This document shows, in pieces, positions 9,170-18,263 of a stretch of 64,000 nucleotides of DNA (its first letter is position 1; the number at the start of each line of letters is the position of its first letter). This DNA comes from Halorubrum salsamenti. Its GTDB lineage: Archaea > Halobacteriota > Halobacteria > Halobacteriales > Haloferacaceae. The position numbers were made by a program, and so were the translations under genes. The notes below the pieces were generated by a model. That model was not told the DNA's origin and did not search any database. It saw nothing but the letters and a program-made list of their open reading frames with translations. Location: NCBI RefSeq assembly GCF_007671685.1, contig NZ_VCNL01000002.1:1-64000 (forward strand), given 5' to 3'.

Positions 9170-9700
9170 TCAGAGCACTCGGTAGCGACCGCCCGACTCG
9201 GAGAGCTCCCCGCGGCGCGCGAGCCGCGTCAGGATCTCTCGAGCCGCCTCGGTGGGGATACCGTGGTCACCGGCGCGCGCCACGACGTTCTCTTCGGTGG
9301 GATCGTCGACGGTCTCCACTGCGTCGCGGACGATCTCGGTCCGGCTCCGCGAGTTCGATCCGCCGCCCTCGGCGCGGACGCCCGCCTCGCCGACGGCGTC
9401 GGCGTCGATCCCGGACGCTTCGAGGTACTCGCGGTCGTCGATCCCCGCCTCGTCGACGGCGCGTTCGAGCTCCGAGACGTGGTCGAGTTCGGCGAACGCC
9501 GCGCTCTCGTCGCGCTTCTTCGCGAGCAGCGCGGCCCGGGCCTCGCGGGCCGCCTCGCGGTCCTCCGACTCGAAGAACCGTTTGAGCTTCGCCGTCTGAT
9601 GCGTCTTCCCGCAGCGGGGACACCCCGCGCTGTCACTCGTCCGCGGGTCCGTGAGGAGCCACATCTCCGCGCACTCGTTGCAGCCGACGACCGCGTACAT
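9170..9700 (-). CDS. Zinc-ribbon and winged-helix protein (DUF5817-like)
   Basis: 176 residues. Two CxxC pairs at the N-terminus (CNEC near residue 7 and CPRCG near residue 27) form a zinc ribbon. The middle is a charged coiled helix rich in Ala, Glu and Arg. The C-terminal 60 residues (TEENVVARAGDHGIPTEAA, then LTRLARRGEL) look like a winged helix similar to those in MarR or MCM C-termini. This domain order recurs in haloarchaeal proteins of unknown role, possibly linked to replication or transcription. Single gene, divergent from trxA. Confidence 0.8.
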   Translation of the reverse strand: MYAVVGCNECAEMWLLTDPRTSDSAGCPRCGKTHQTAKLKRFFESEDREAAREARAALLAKKRDESAAFAELDHVSELERAVDEAGIDDREYLEASGIDADAVGEAGVRAEGGGSNSRSRTEIVRDAVETVDDPTEENVVARAGDHGIPTEAAREILTRLARRGELSESGGRYRVL

Positions 9701-9838
9701 ACCGCGCGGTTCGCCGGCCTCGGATTTGAACCCTCGGACCCGCGTCCTCGTATCGGTCGGGACTCGCTCCGATTCGATGCGCGGTATTGTGTCTTCTATC
9801 CAAAACCATTATCCGCGTGGAGCGCGTAGGATGAGGTG

Positions 9839-10180
9839 ATGAGTTCAACTAACGCCGTCCCCACGGAACCGATTCAGCTGGCCGCCCCCGACGAGTTCGA
9901 CGACTACGTCGCCGACCACGACGTCGTCCTCGTCGACTTCTACGCGGACTGGTGCGGCCCGTGTCAGATGATGGAGCCGGCCGTCGAAGCGATCGCGAAC
10001 GACACCGACGCGGCCGTCCTGAAGGTCGACGTCGACCAGCACCAGGCGCTCGCCAGCGAGTACGGCGTGCAGGGTATCCCGACGCTGCTCGTATTCGCCG
10101 GCGGCGAGCTCGCGGAACGGATGGTCGGGGCGCAGACGGAAGCGGCGCTCACCGGTGCGATCGAGGAGCACACCGCCTGA
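9839..10180 (+). CDS. trxA: Thioredoxin
   Basis: A 113-residue thioredoxin with the redox-active motif WCGPC (Cys39 and Cys42), preceded by VLVDFYADWC, and the cis-proline loop GIPTLLVF. It reduces disulfides of cytosolic proteins. ATG 9839 is chosen over the overlapping GTG at 9836. A CATTAT box lies about 30 bases upstream, and GAGGTG immediately precedes the start. The stop codon abuts the ATG of the following aminotransferase gene, so the two are likely cotranscribed and coupled. Confidence 0.95.
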   Translation: MSSTNAVPTEPIQLAAPDEFDDYVADHDVVLVDFYADWCGPCQMMEPAVEAIANDTDAAVLKVDVDQHQALASEYGVQGIPTLLVFAGGELAERMVGAQTEAALTGAIEEHTA

Positions 10181-11320
10181 ATGACGGTGTCCGAGGCCGA
10201 CTCTAGGATGACTCCGCGCGAGCTGCGCGCGGACGTGCCCGCGCTCGGCGAGGCCGCGTACTTCAACTTCGGCGCGCACGGGCCGAGCCCCGAGTACGTC
10301 GTCGAAGCCGCGTCGGACTACCTCGCTGACCACGAGTACGGCTCGGCGACGACGGACCCGTACGGCCGCGCCTTCGAGACGTACGAGACGGTGCGAGAAC
10401 GCGTCGCCGACTTCGTCGGCGCCGAGCCCGCCGAGATCGCCCTGACCGAGAGCACGACCGACGGGATCAACCGGATCGCGGGTGCGATCGACTGGGAGCC
10501 GGACGACGTGGTCGTCCGAACCGACCTGGAACACCCCGCCGGTATCCTCCCGTGGAAGCGGCTCGAACGCGAGGGCGTCGAGGTGCGCGTCGTCGAGACC
10601 GAGGGCGGTCGGATCGACCGCGAGGCGTACGCGGAGGCCGTGGCGGACGCGCGGCTCGTCTGCTTCAGCGCGATCACGTGGACCCACGGGACGCGACTCC
10701 CGGTCGCCGATCTCGTCGAGATCGCGGACGAGGCGGGCGCGTTCACGCTCGTCGACGCGGTCCAGTCGCCCGGGCAGGTCGCGATGGACGTGTCGGCGTG
10801 GGGCGCCGACGCCGTGGCGGCGGCGGGCCACAAGTGGTTGCTCGGCCCGTGGGGGGCCGGGTTCCTCTACGTCGACCGCGAGGCCGCGGCCGAGCTGGCG
10901 CCGCGCGCGGTCGGCTACCGTAGCGTCGAGGACCCGAACGGCGACGAGATCGAGTTCAAACCGGGCGCGAAGCGGTTCGAGGTCGGGTCGACGACCCCGG
11001 CCGCACACGTCGGGCTGATCGAGGCGCTCGACGCGATCGACGCGGTCGGGATCTCGACGATCGAAGACCGGGTCGCGTCGCTCACGGACCGGCTCAAGGA
11101 CGGCGTCCCCGACGACCGCCTGCTGAGCCCGCGCGAGTACGAGTCCGGGCTCGTCACGGTCGACGTCGACGACCCCGAGGCGACGGTCGAGCGGCTCGCC
11201 GACGAGGGGATCGTCGTCCGTTCGCTGCCCCACCCCGACGGGGTCCGGGCGTCGGTCCACGCCGTCTCCACCGAGGCCGAGATCGATCGGTTGGTCGATG
11301 CGCTCGCCGCCGAGTGGTGA
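10181..11320 (+). CDS. Class V PLP-dependent aminotransferase, cysteine-desulfurase-like
   Basis: A 379-residue fold-type I PLP enzyme. The Schiff-base lysine is Lys218 in AGHKWLLGPWG, and the PLP-phosphate and pyridine contacts fall in ESTTDGINRIA and LVDAVQSPGQ. It resembles SufS/NifS and isopenicillin-N-epimerase-like proteins. The C-terminal segment that carries the catalytic Cys of true desulfurases (RxGxxCA) reads VRSLPHPDGVRASVH and has no cysteine, so sulfur mobilisation is doubtful and the substrate is unknown. It starts directly after the thioredoxin stop codon. Confidence 0.85.
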   Translation: MTVSEADSRMTPRELRADVPALGEAAYFNFGAHGPSPEYVVEAASDYLADHEYGSATTDPYGRAFETYETVRERVADFVGAEPAEIALTESTTDGINRIAGAIDWEPDDVVVRTDLEHPAGILPWKRLEREGVEVRVVETEGGRIDREAYAEAVADARLVCFSAITWTHGTRLPVADLVEIADEAGAFTLVDAVQSPGQVAMDVSAWGADAVAAAGHKWLLGPWGAGFLYVDREAAAELAPRAVGYRSVEDPNGDEIEFKPGAKRFEVGSTTPAAHVGLIEALDAIDAVGISTIEDRVASLTDRLKDGVPDDRLLSPREYESGLVTVDVDDPEATVERLADEGIVVRSLPHPDGVRASVHAVSTEAEIDRLVDALAAEW

Positions 11321-11365
11321 GCGCTCGATCGGACGCGTTTTAGTGCTCCACGTGCAAGACCGCGT

Positions 11366-11938
11366 ATGGGATATCACACGTTCGACGCCGACAAGGCGGA
11401 GCGACTGGAGCGTCCCGAGGTCCGGTATCGCTGGGTCTCCGCCGAGGAGATCATCGGCGCGCTGACGGCCGAGCGCGCCGATCGCGCCGCGGCCACCGTC
11501 GCCGACCTCGGAAGCGGAACCGGCTTCTACACCGACGCGGTCGCCGCTCACGTCGAGGGCGTCTACGGCGTCGACGTGCAGGCCGAGATGCACGCGTTCT
11601 ACCGCGAGAAGGGCGTCCCCGAGAACGTCGACCTCGTCGAGAGCGACGTGGCGACGCTCCCGTTCGACGACGGCGAGCTCGACGCCGCGTTCTCGACGAT
11701 GACGTACCACGAGTTCGCGAGCGACGCCGCCATCCAGGAACTGGCCCGCGTGATCCGGTCCGACGGCCGGCTCGCGCTCTTCGACTGGTCGGCCGGGGGC
11801 GACGGCGAACACGGACCCCCGACCGACGAGCGATTCGACGCGAGCGACGCGGTCGAGGCGCTGGAGGCGGCGGGGTTCGAGGTCCTCTCCGCCTCGGAGC
11901 GCACCGAGACGTTCGCCGTCGTCGCTCGGGCTCCGTAG
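11366..11938 (+). CDS. Class I SAM-dependent methyltransferase
   Basis: 190 residues with a Rossmann-type methyltransferase core: motif I is DLGSGTGFYTD near residue 48, the acidic motif II is VYGVDVQAEM, and motif IV/post-motif is TMTYHEF. It resembles UbiE/Methyltransf_11 small-molecule methyltransferases. The substrate cannot be read from sequence. The start has a GTTTTAGTG box about 27 bases upstream, so it has its own promoter despite lying only 45 bases after the aminotransferase gene. Confidence 0.88.
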   Translation: MGYHTFDADKAERLERPEVRYRWVSAEEIIGALTAERADRAAATVADLGSGTGFYTDAVAAHVEGVYGVDVQAEMHAFYREKGVPENVDLVESDVATLPFDDGELDAAFSTMTYHEFASDAAIQELARVIRSDGRLALFDWSAGGDGEHGPPTDERFDASDAVEALEAAGFEVLSASERTETFAVVARAP

Positions 11939-11940
11939 AC

Positions 11941-12070
11941 GACTTATAAACCCGAACCGGAATTCGTTCTCGAAGGTCCGACGTCGTCGATTCGTTCTCA
12001 ATCAGTTATAGGTGAGCAGCCGGAGCCTTGGAGCCCACCGGTGATAATCGGCCGTCGACGACTTATAAAT
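11941..12070. repeat. Two TTATAA boxes in the intergenic region
   Basis: The sequence GACGACTTATAAA occurs at about 11938-11950 and again at about 12057-12069 between the convergent methyltransferase and thrB. Neither copy is correctly placed to drive a gene. They match the TTATAA-centred boxes seen at 18.26-18.32 kb and around the element at 58.75-59.08 kb. Confidence 0.5.
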
Positions 12071-12132
12071 AAACGACCGAATCACGTCATCGCCGACTCG
12101 AACTCTCCCCCGAACTCCCCGCCCTCATCGCC

Positions 12133-13014
12133 TCACTCCTCGAGTACCGTCGATCCCCGTCCGATTCGGGTCTGGTAGGCGCGGGCGTCGATGTCGGCGT
12201 CGGAGAAGGCGTCGAGCATCGCGGCGGCGACCCCCCGTCGCCGTCCGTCGCGGCAGACCGCGAGGATCGCGGGACCGGCCCCGCTGACGGTGACCCCCGT
12301 CGCGCCGGCGTCGAAGGCGGCCGCGCGCACGTCGTCGTAGCCCGTGATCAGGCGGGCGCGTTCGGGGGTGACGACGGGGTCGCTCATGCCGGCGCCCACG
12401 AGGGTGGGGTCGGAACGGCACATCCCGACCGCGAGGGTGGCGGCGTTGCCGACCGTCTCGACGAGGTCTTCCATCGAGGCCGTCTCGGGGACGACCCGGC
12501 GCGCGTCTCGCGTGGAGACGGCGATGTCAGGGAGGCACACCACGAGGGGGATCGAGGCGTCGACGGCGTGGGTCCCGTCGCTCGTCGTTACCGTGAACCC
12601 GCCGAGGATCGAGGGGGCGACGTTGTCCGAGTGGGCGACGCCGGAGACGACCGCCTCGCCCTCGGCGGCGATCGGGACCAGCTCCGAGCGGGAGAGCCCG
12701 CGGTCGTACAGCCGGTTGAGCGCGACCGCGGCGCCGGCGGCGCTGGCGGCCGAGGAGCCGAGCCCGGACGCCGGGCGGACCCCCTTGTCGATGTGGATCC
12801 GCGCGGGCGCGTCGAGCGCCTCCACGACGGCGCCGACCGTGTTCTTCTCGGGGTCCTCGGGGATGTACTGGGCCCCGACGCCGGTGACCTCGATCGTCGT
12901 CTCCGCCGCTTTCTCGACGGTGACGACGTCCGCCGGCCGTGTGAGGGCCGCTCCGAACACGTCGAACCCGCTACCGAGATTCGCGCTTGTAGCGGGTGCC
13001 CGTACCGTGACCAT
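12133..13014 (-). CDS. thrB: Homoserine kinase
   Basis: Phosphorylates homoserine to O-phosphohomoserine in threonine synthesis. A 293-residue GHMP kinase. Motif 1 is RAPATSANLGSGFDVFG near the N-terminus, the ATP-binding motif 2 is PASGLGSSAASAAGA (residues about 101-115), and motif 3 is VSGAGPAILAV near residue 242. ATG 13014 has a CTTTTTGCA box about 27 bases upstream on the minus strand. Single gene, no other threonine genes nearby. Confidence 0.95.
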   Translation of the reverse strand: MVTVRAPATSANLGSGFDVFGAALTRPADVVTVEKAAETTIEVTGVGAQYIPEDPEKNTVGAVVEALDAPARIHIDKGVRPASGLGSSAASAAGAAVALNRLYDRGLSRSELVPIAAEGEAVVSGVAHSDNVAPSILGGFTVTTSDGTHAVDASIPLVVCLPDIAVSTRDARRVVPETASMEDLVETVGNAATLAVGMCRSDPTLVGAGMSDPVVTPERARLITGYDDVRAAAFDAGATGVTVSGAGPAILAVCRDGRRRGVAAAMLDAFSDADIDARAYQTRIGRGSTVLEE

Positions 13015-13189
13015 GGCGGGGAGTGTCGCCCGGAGTGCAAAAAGAGGCGGGATCGAACAACGGCACGGCGAGGCGAAACGGCGGTGCGGAGAGACGGAGC
13101 GCCGGCGCTATCGGGAAGGGAAGGGGCGGAAGAGGGCAGAAACGGGGCGGGAGACCGCGAGAAAACGGGAGTCGGAACCGCGAACCGCC

Positions 13190-13441
13190 TCAGCTCCCGG
13201 CCATCGTCCACAGCAGTGCGCCGATCAGGATCATCGGAATGCCCGCGAGGACGTACGTCTGCGGCATCGTCGTGTACGGGGCGACCAGGAAGATCGTCCC
13301 GAAGCCGGCGACGACGGACGCAATTACCTTCTGGGACTTCAGGGGCACGGTCGCCAGGAGCGAGACGATGAACCCGAGCAGTATGACGTGCCCGAGGTGA
13401 TAATCGAGCAGGAACGTGTCGATGAACAGCGGCGAGAGCAT
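13190..13441 (-). CDS. Small conserved membrane protein
   Basis: 83 residues that are almost wholly membrane-embedded, with three predicted helices (about residues 17-32, 36-56 and 62-80). No charged catalytic site, cysteine pair or known motif is visible. It is preceded by an ACTTTAAT box about 33 bases upstream and followed by a polypyrimidine stretch on the minus strand. Short haloarchaeal proteins of this kind are conserved, but no function is known. Confidence 0.75.
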   Translation of the reverse strand: MLSPLFIDTFLLDYHLGHVILLGFIVSLLATVPLKSQKVIASVVAGFGTIFLVAPYTTMPQTYVLAGIPMILIGALLWTMAGS

Positions 13442-13605
13442 TCTTGTCTGAACGTGCGAGGGATTCGCGCATTAAAGTTCCGTTTCGCGCGGGGCGGACG
13501 AGGGTCTCACCCCCCGGTCGACCGATCGCCCGCCCCGACACTCCCGCCGAAATCGCCGCTCGCGGCCACCGTCCCTTATAAGTCGCGCCGGCGAGACGGT
13601 CGATC

Positions 13606-14898
13606 GTGCGACTCGTTCAGGTCATGATCCCGGCGGGGAAGCGCGCCGCCGTGATCCGCGCGCTCGACGACGAGGGCGTCGACTACGTCGTCACCGACGA
13701 GACGAGCGGCCGCGAGTACACCGCGGTCGCGACGTTCCCGCTTCCGACCGCCGCCGTCGAGCCGGTGCTCGAACGGCTCCGGGAGGCGGGGATCGACGAG
13801 AGCACCTACACCGTCATCATCGCGGCCGAGACGGTTATCTCCCGGCGGTTCGAGGCGCTCGAAGACGAGTACGAGGAGGAGGCCGATCACGCGGGCAACT
13901 ACATCTCTCGGGAGGAGCTGCAGGCGAAGGCCGACGACCTCGCGTCGGGGCTCCGGACGTACGTGCTGATGACCGTCATCTCCGCCGTGATCGCGACCGC
14001 CGGGCTCCTGCTCGACTCCCCGGCGACCGTGGTCGGCTCGATGGTGATCGCTCCCCTGATCGGCCCGGCGATGTCGGCCGCGATCGGAACCGTCGTGGAC
14101 GACGAGGAGATGTTCCGGCGCGGGGTGCGGATGCAGGTTCTCGGCGTCGCGGTCGCGATCGCGGCCGCGACGCTGTTCGCGTTCGTCTTGCGAACGCTCG
14201 CGTTGGTGCCGCCGGGGACCGACCCGCTCGCGCTCGCCGAGGTGTCCGAACGGCTCGCCCCGAACGTCCTGGTGCTCGTCGTGGCGATCGGCGCCGGCGT
14301 CGCCGGGATCCTCTCGCTGATGACCGGCGTCTCCGCGACGCTGGTCGGCGTGATGATCGCGGTGGCGCTCATTCCGCCCGCGGCCGCCGTCGGCATCGGG
14401 ATCGCCTTTCGGATCCCGCGGCTCGTGGTCGGCGCGGGCGTGATCGTCGCGGTGAACGTCCTCTCGATCAACCTCTCCGCGCTGGTGATGCTGTGGTACG
14501 AGGAGTACCGACCCCAGCGGTGGTTTCGCGAGGACAACGCGCGCGCGGCCTTCGTGAAGCGCGTCGCGGTCCTCGTCGCCGCCATCGCCGTGCTGTCGGT
14601 GTTCCTCGGCGGTGTCACCTACGATTCGTACGTCGCCTCGACCACCGAGGCCGACATCCGGACGGCCGCCGGCGACGAGCTCGCCGCGCTCGACTCCGAG
14701 TTCGAACTGCTGGAGCTGGAGGTCGAACGCAGCGGGACGGTCCCGCCCCTCTCCACCGAGCGCGTGATCGTCACCGTGGGGGCGCCGCCCGGCGGCGGCG
14801 TCGAGGGCGTGGCCGACGCGCTCGACCGCCGGATCGAGGCGACGATCGGGACCGACGTGCGCGTCGAGGTGCGTCTCGTGACGATCGACCGGGCCTGA
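13606..14898 (+). CDS. DUF389 family membrane protein
   Basis: 430 residues. The N-terminal domain (residues 1-80, starting MRLVQVMIPAGK) is an ACT-like alpha/beta module. It is followed by the DUF389 membrane domain with the hallmark SPATVVGSMVIAPLIGPAMS near residue 142 and about six helices, then a C-terminal soluble extracellular or cytosolic domain of about 90 residues. The family (TIGR00341-like) is of unknown transport or sensing function. The GTG start has a CTTATAAG box 28 bases upstream. Confidence 0.9.
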   Translation: MRLVQVMIPAGKRAAVIRALDDEGVDYVVTDETSGREYTAVATFPLPTAAVEPVLERLREAGIDESTYTVIIAAETVISRRFEALEDEYEEEADHAGNYISREELQAKADDLASGLRTYVLMTVISAVIATAGLLLDSPATVVGSMVIAPLIGPAMSAAIGTVVDDEEMFRRGVRMQVLGVAVAIAAATLFAFVLRTLALVPPGTDPLALAEVSERLAPNVLVLVVAIGAGVAGILSLMTGVSATLVGVMIAVALIPPAAAVGIGIAFRIPRLVVGAGVIVAVNVLSINLSALVMLWYEEYRPQRWFREDNARAAFVKRVAVLVAAIAVLSVFLGGVTYDSYVASTTEADIRTAAGDELAALDSEFELLELEVERSGTVPPLSTERVIVTVGAPPGGGVEGVADALDRRIEATIGTDVRVEVRLVTIDRA

Positions 14899-15069
14899 GA
14901 CGCGATCGACCGAGTCGGAGACGCGATCGACTGACCCCGAGACGCCGCTTCGAGGGAGCGACGTGACGGACGTTGCGATCTGCTCCGGTCTTTTCGACGT
15001 GTGGTCCGGTTTCCGCGAAATCCCTGTGGTAGCCGGTTTTTCTGACCCACATGCCGAAAGAGGAACTAC

Positions 15070-15075
15070 TTTTTA
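15070..15075 (+). promoter_or_regulatory. TATA box for the channel-Usp fusion gene
   Basis: TTTTTA centred 26 bases before the GTG at 15098. The open frame runs further upstream to 14963, but the box position argues for the shorter protein. Confidence 0.5.
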
Positions 15076-15097
15076 CCGCGCCGACAGTGATCCGGCA

Positions 15098-17350
15098 GTG
15101 ACCGACTCACAGCGACCCGACGACGATTCGATGCGCGAAGTCGTCGAGCGCTCCCGCAGCGGCGCCCCGGCGGTCGGCGAGGCCGTCCGGGACCGCTTCT
15201 CGTCCGACGAGGTGTTCCAGCGGATCATCGCGGCCGCGGACGAGGAGGTGACCTCCGGGAGCCGCGAACTCTTCTTCAGCGGGCTCGCGGCGGGGCTGGC
15301 GATCACGATCACCTTCATGCTGTACGCCTCCCTGACCGCCGCGACCGACTCCCATCCGATCTTGAGCGTGCTCCTCTACCCGCTCGGGTTCATCTACATC
15401 ATCATCGGGGGCTACCAGCTGTACACCGAGAACACGCTGCCGCCGGTCGCGCTGACCTTGGAGCGGCTCGCGAGCCTCCCCACGCTCCTCCGTCACTGGA
15501 GTATCGTGCTCACGGGCAACTTCGTCGGCGGGGGGTTCGGCGCGCTCGTGCTCTCGTACGGCGGCGTCTTCACGGGGGACACCGTCGACGCGGCGCGGTA
15601 CATCTCCGAGGGCGGGTTCGGCGTCGGCGCCGTCCCGCTGTTCTTCAAGGCCGCGATGGCGGGGCTGATCGTCGCCGGCGTCGTCTGGGTCGGCTTCGCC
15701 TCCACCGACTCCGTGAGCCGGATGCTCGTCGTCTACCTCGCGTTCCTCGCGATCCCGCTCGGCGACCTGTTCCACGTGGTCGTCTCCTTCACCGAGGTCC
15801 TCTACCTGTTCTTCGAGTACAACATCCCGCTGTACGGCGCGGAGATCAGCCTCTACTCCGGGGTCGTCGGATTCGTGATCCCCGTGCTGCTCGGGAACAC
15901 CATCGGCGGGGTGGTCCTAGTCACGCTGGTGAACTACTTCCAGACCAGCGAGGAGCGCTTGGAGGAGGCGCGCTTCGAGGGGATGACCCGCCGGCTGACG
16001 GTGCCGGAGTGGGTGCTCGGCCGCGCCGCGGGGCGCTCGTACGTCCCGATCCTCGACGCCACGGAGGCGACGCTGTTCGCCAACGAGGGCCACCGGATCA
16101 TGGTCCCGATCACGAACCCCCGAACCGACGGCCCCGTCGTCGAGCTCGCGAGCCGGCTCGCCAGCGACCACGAGGACGGGCTCGTCCACATCGTCCACGT
16201 CGTGCAGGCGCCGGAGCGGATGTCGCTGTCGGCGGGCGCCGGGCGGATCGCCGACGTCTCCGAGGAGGGAATGGCCGGGCTCCGCGAGACCGCCGAGGAG
16301 TACGACATCGACGTCTCCACCTCCACGGTCGTCTCGCACCGCTCCTTCGAGGAGGTGTTCAACATGGCCCGTCGGACCCGCCCCGACGCCGTGTTGATGG
16401 GATGGGGCGAAGACCAGCTCTGGAGCGCGGCGCGCGCCGAGCGGCCGATCGACGAGCTGACCAACCAGCTCCCCTGCGACTTCCTCATCCTGAGCGAGAG
16501 CGACCTCGACACCTCGCGGGTCCTGCTCCCGACCTCGGGCGGTCCGGACTCGGCGCTGGGCGCGGAGGTCGCGAGCGTGCTCTCCCGGACCGCGGGCGCC
16601 GAGGTGAGCCTGCTCCACGTCGTCGACGGTCCCGAGAACCGCGCCGAGGGTGAGGGGTTCCTCACCGCCTGGGCCGCGGAGAACGGGCTCTCGGACGCCG
16701 AGCGGATCGTCGACGACTCCGGCGACGTGGAGGGGGCCATCGCCCGGGAGGCCGCGGACAGCACCCTCGTCATCATCGGCGCGACGGAGAAGGGGCTGCT
16801 CTCGCGGCTCGTCTCGGACTCCCTCCACCTCGACGTGGTCCACGACGTGGACTGCTCGCTGCTGCTCGCCGAGCGCCCCAGCCGCCGCTCGTTCCGCGAG
16901 CGGCTCTTCGGCTCCGGGCGGCGGGTGTCCGGACCGCCCGACGGCGGTGTCGAGCGCGACCCGGAGGCGTCGACCGGGGCGGAGATCGGCGAGTCTCGCC
17001 CGGGGGACGACGAGGGGTCCGATATCGACGCTCTCGCGTCGGAAGACGGCGATGGCGGCGACGGGCGGAACGCCGGCGGTGCTGGCAGCGTCGACGATAT
17101 CGGTGGGGACGGCGACGGGGACCGCGACGAGAGCGACGGCGACGCGGATCGGACGGTGATCACGGATCACGAGGACCCCGACGGGGAGGACGAAGGCGAG
17201 GAAGCTGACGACGACCGCTCGCCGGAGCCCGCGGTGATCACGGATCACGACGAATCGGACGACGACGGGGACGAGAGCGGGGCGAAGGACGGCGGCGAGA
17301 CTGACGAGGAGGAAGCGGACGGGACGGACGACGAGACCGGCTCCGCCTGA
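15098..17350 (+). CDS. Formate/nitrite-transporter-family channel fused to two universal stress protein domains
   Basis: 750 residues. After an acidic cytosolic N-terminus, a FNT (FocA/YfdC-like) membrane domain occupies about residues 50-300, with signatures GFIYIIIGGYQLYTENTLPP and GNTIGGVVLVTLVNYF. The first Usp domain follows at about 325-465 (start HRIMVPITNP) and the second at about 470-595 (RVLLPTSGGPDSALG). The last 150 residues are a Gly/Asp/Glu tail with two copies of a VITDH-acidic motif. The channel probably moves a small anion, and the Usp domains may gate it in response to nucleotide or stress. GTG 15098 is chosen from the TATA position. Confidence 0.88.
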   Translation: MTDSQRPDDDSMREVVERSRSGAPAVGEAVRDRFSSDEVFQRIIAAADEEVTSGSRELFFSGLAAGLAITITFMLYASLTAATDSHPILSVLLYPLGFIYIIIGGYQLYTENTLPPVALTLERLASLPTLLRHWSIVLTGNFVGGGFGALVLSYGGVFTGDTVDAARYISEGGFGVGAVPLFFKAAMAGLIVAGVVWVGFASTDSVSRMLVVYLAFLAIPLGDLFHVVVSFTEVLYLFFEYNIPLYGAEISLYSGVVGFVIPVLLGNTIGGVVLVTLVNYFQTSEERLEEARFEGMTRRLTVPEWVLGRAAGRSYVPILDATEATLFANEGHRIMVPITNPRTDGPVVELASRLASDHEDGLVHIVHVVQAPERMSLSAGAGRIADVSEEGMAGLRETAEEYDIDVSTSTVVSHRSFEEVFNMARRTRPDAVLMGWGEDQLWSAARAERPIDELTNQLPCDFLILSESDLDTSRVLLPTSGGPDSALGAEVASVLSRTAGAEVSLLHVVDGPENRAEGEGFLTAWAAENGLSDAERIVDDSGDVEGAIAREAADSTLVIIGATEKGLLSRLVSDSLHLDVVHDVDCSLLLAERPSRRSFRERLFGSGRRVSGPPDGGVERDPEASTGAEIGESRPGDDEGSDIDALASEDGDGGDGRNAGGAGSVDDIGGDGDGDRDESDGDADRTVITDHEDPDGEDEGEEADDDRSPEPAVITDHDESDDDGDESGAKDGGETDEEEADGTDDETGSA

Positions 17351-17408
17351 TCGCGGCCGTCGGATCGCCCCGTCCGATAGCGCAAACGGCTCTTTGTCCT
17401 TTCGGCGA

Positions 17409-17415
17409 CTTATTT
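17409..17415 (+). promoter_or_regulatory. TATA box for the SIMPL lipoprotein gene
   Basis: CTTATTT about 28 bases before the ATG at 17441, standard spacing for a leaderless haloarchaeal gene. Confidence 0.5.
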
Positions 17416-17440
17416 GACGGCTCCCGACGACGGGTCGGGT

Positions 17441-18202
17441 ATGAACAGGAAACTGGTGACCGCAATCGGCGTCATGCTGCTCGTCGGGCTCGCGGGCTGT
17501 TCGGGGCTCGTCGGCTCGACCGGAAGCGCGGGCGTCGACGCGGGAGACGAATCGGCGCTCGACAGGAACATCGAGGTGACCGCGGACGGGGAGGCCACGG
17601 CCGAGCCCGACCGCGCGACGATCAGCGTCGCGGTGACCGCGACCGGCAACGACTCCGCGGCCGTCCGCGACGAGCTCGCGGCCGGCGGCGAGGATCTCGA
17701 AGCCGCGCTCACCGACTGGGGGCTCAGCGAGGACGACATCCGGACCGAGCGGTACGACGTGCGCGAGTCCTACGAGACGCGCGAGAACCCCGATCGGACG
17801 CGGTATCAGGGCGTCCACCGCTACACGATCGCGCTCGACGACGTGGACGCGGTCGGCGAGGTCATCGACGTCGCGGTCGACGCCGGCGCCGACGAGGTCC
17901 AGCGGATCGAGTTCGGGCTGAGCGAGGAGCGCGAGGCCGAGGTCCGCGAGACCGCCATCGAGAACGCGATGGCGAACGCCGAGGACGACGCCACCGTGCT
18001 CGCGGACTCCAGCGGGCTGGAGATCACCGGTGCCTACAGGGTCTCCACCGCGAACGCGGGCGTGACGCCGTACCGCGTGTCCGACGCCGCCATGATGGCC
18101 GAGAGCGACGGCGCGGACGCCGGCGCCGCCACCGGCGTCGAGACCGGTGACGTGAGCGTACAGGTCAGCGTCAACGTCGTCTACGCCGCCGAGCAGATCT
18201 GA
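17441..18202 (+). CDS. SIMPL-domain (DUF541) lipoprotein
   Basis: 253 residues. A short signal sequence ends in a lipobox LAGC with Cys20 as the lipidation site. The SIMPL/DUF541 domain follows, starting IEVTADGEATAEPDRATISVA and including a QGVHRYTIALDDVDAVGEVID strand-helix pair. DUF541 proteins are extracytoplasmic, and some bacterial members protect against oxidative stress or bind kinases. No enzymatic residues are known. ATG 17441 is preferred over the upstream in-frame ATG at 17414 because it begins the signal peptide and fits the TATA box. Confidence 0.9.
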   Translation: MNRKLVTAIGVMLLVGLAGCSGLVGSTGSAGVDAGDESALDRNIEVTADGEATAEPDRATISVAVTATGNDSAAVRDELAAGGEDLEAALTDWGLSEDDIRTERYDVRESYETRENPDRTRYQGVHRYTIALDDVDAVGEVIDVAVDAGADEVQRIEFGLSEEREAEVRETAIENAMANAEDDATVLADSSGLEITGAYRVSTANAGVTPYRVSDAAMMAESDGADAGAATGVETGDVSVQVSVNVVYAAEQI

Positions 18203-18263
18203 CGCGGCGACTTCTCGGAACGTTCCTGAACGGCGAGCCGGTCGTCGAGCCGCGCCGCTGGCC

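Noticed and set aside
9710-9745. GGGTTCAAATCC on the minus strand, like a tRNA T-loop
   Set aside because: The flanks do not pair into a T-stem and no acceptor or anticodon arm can be built around it.
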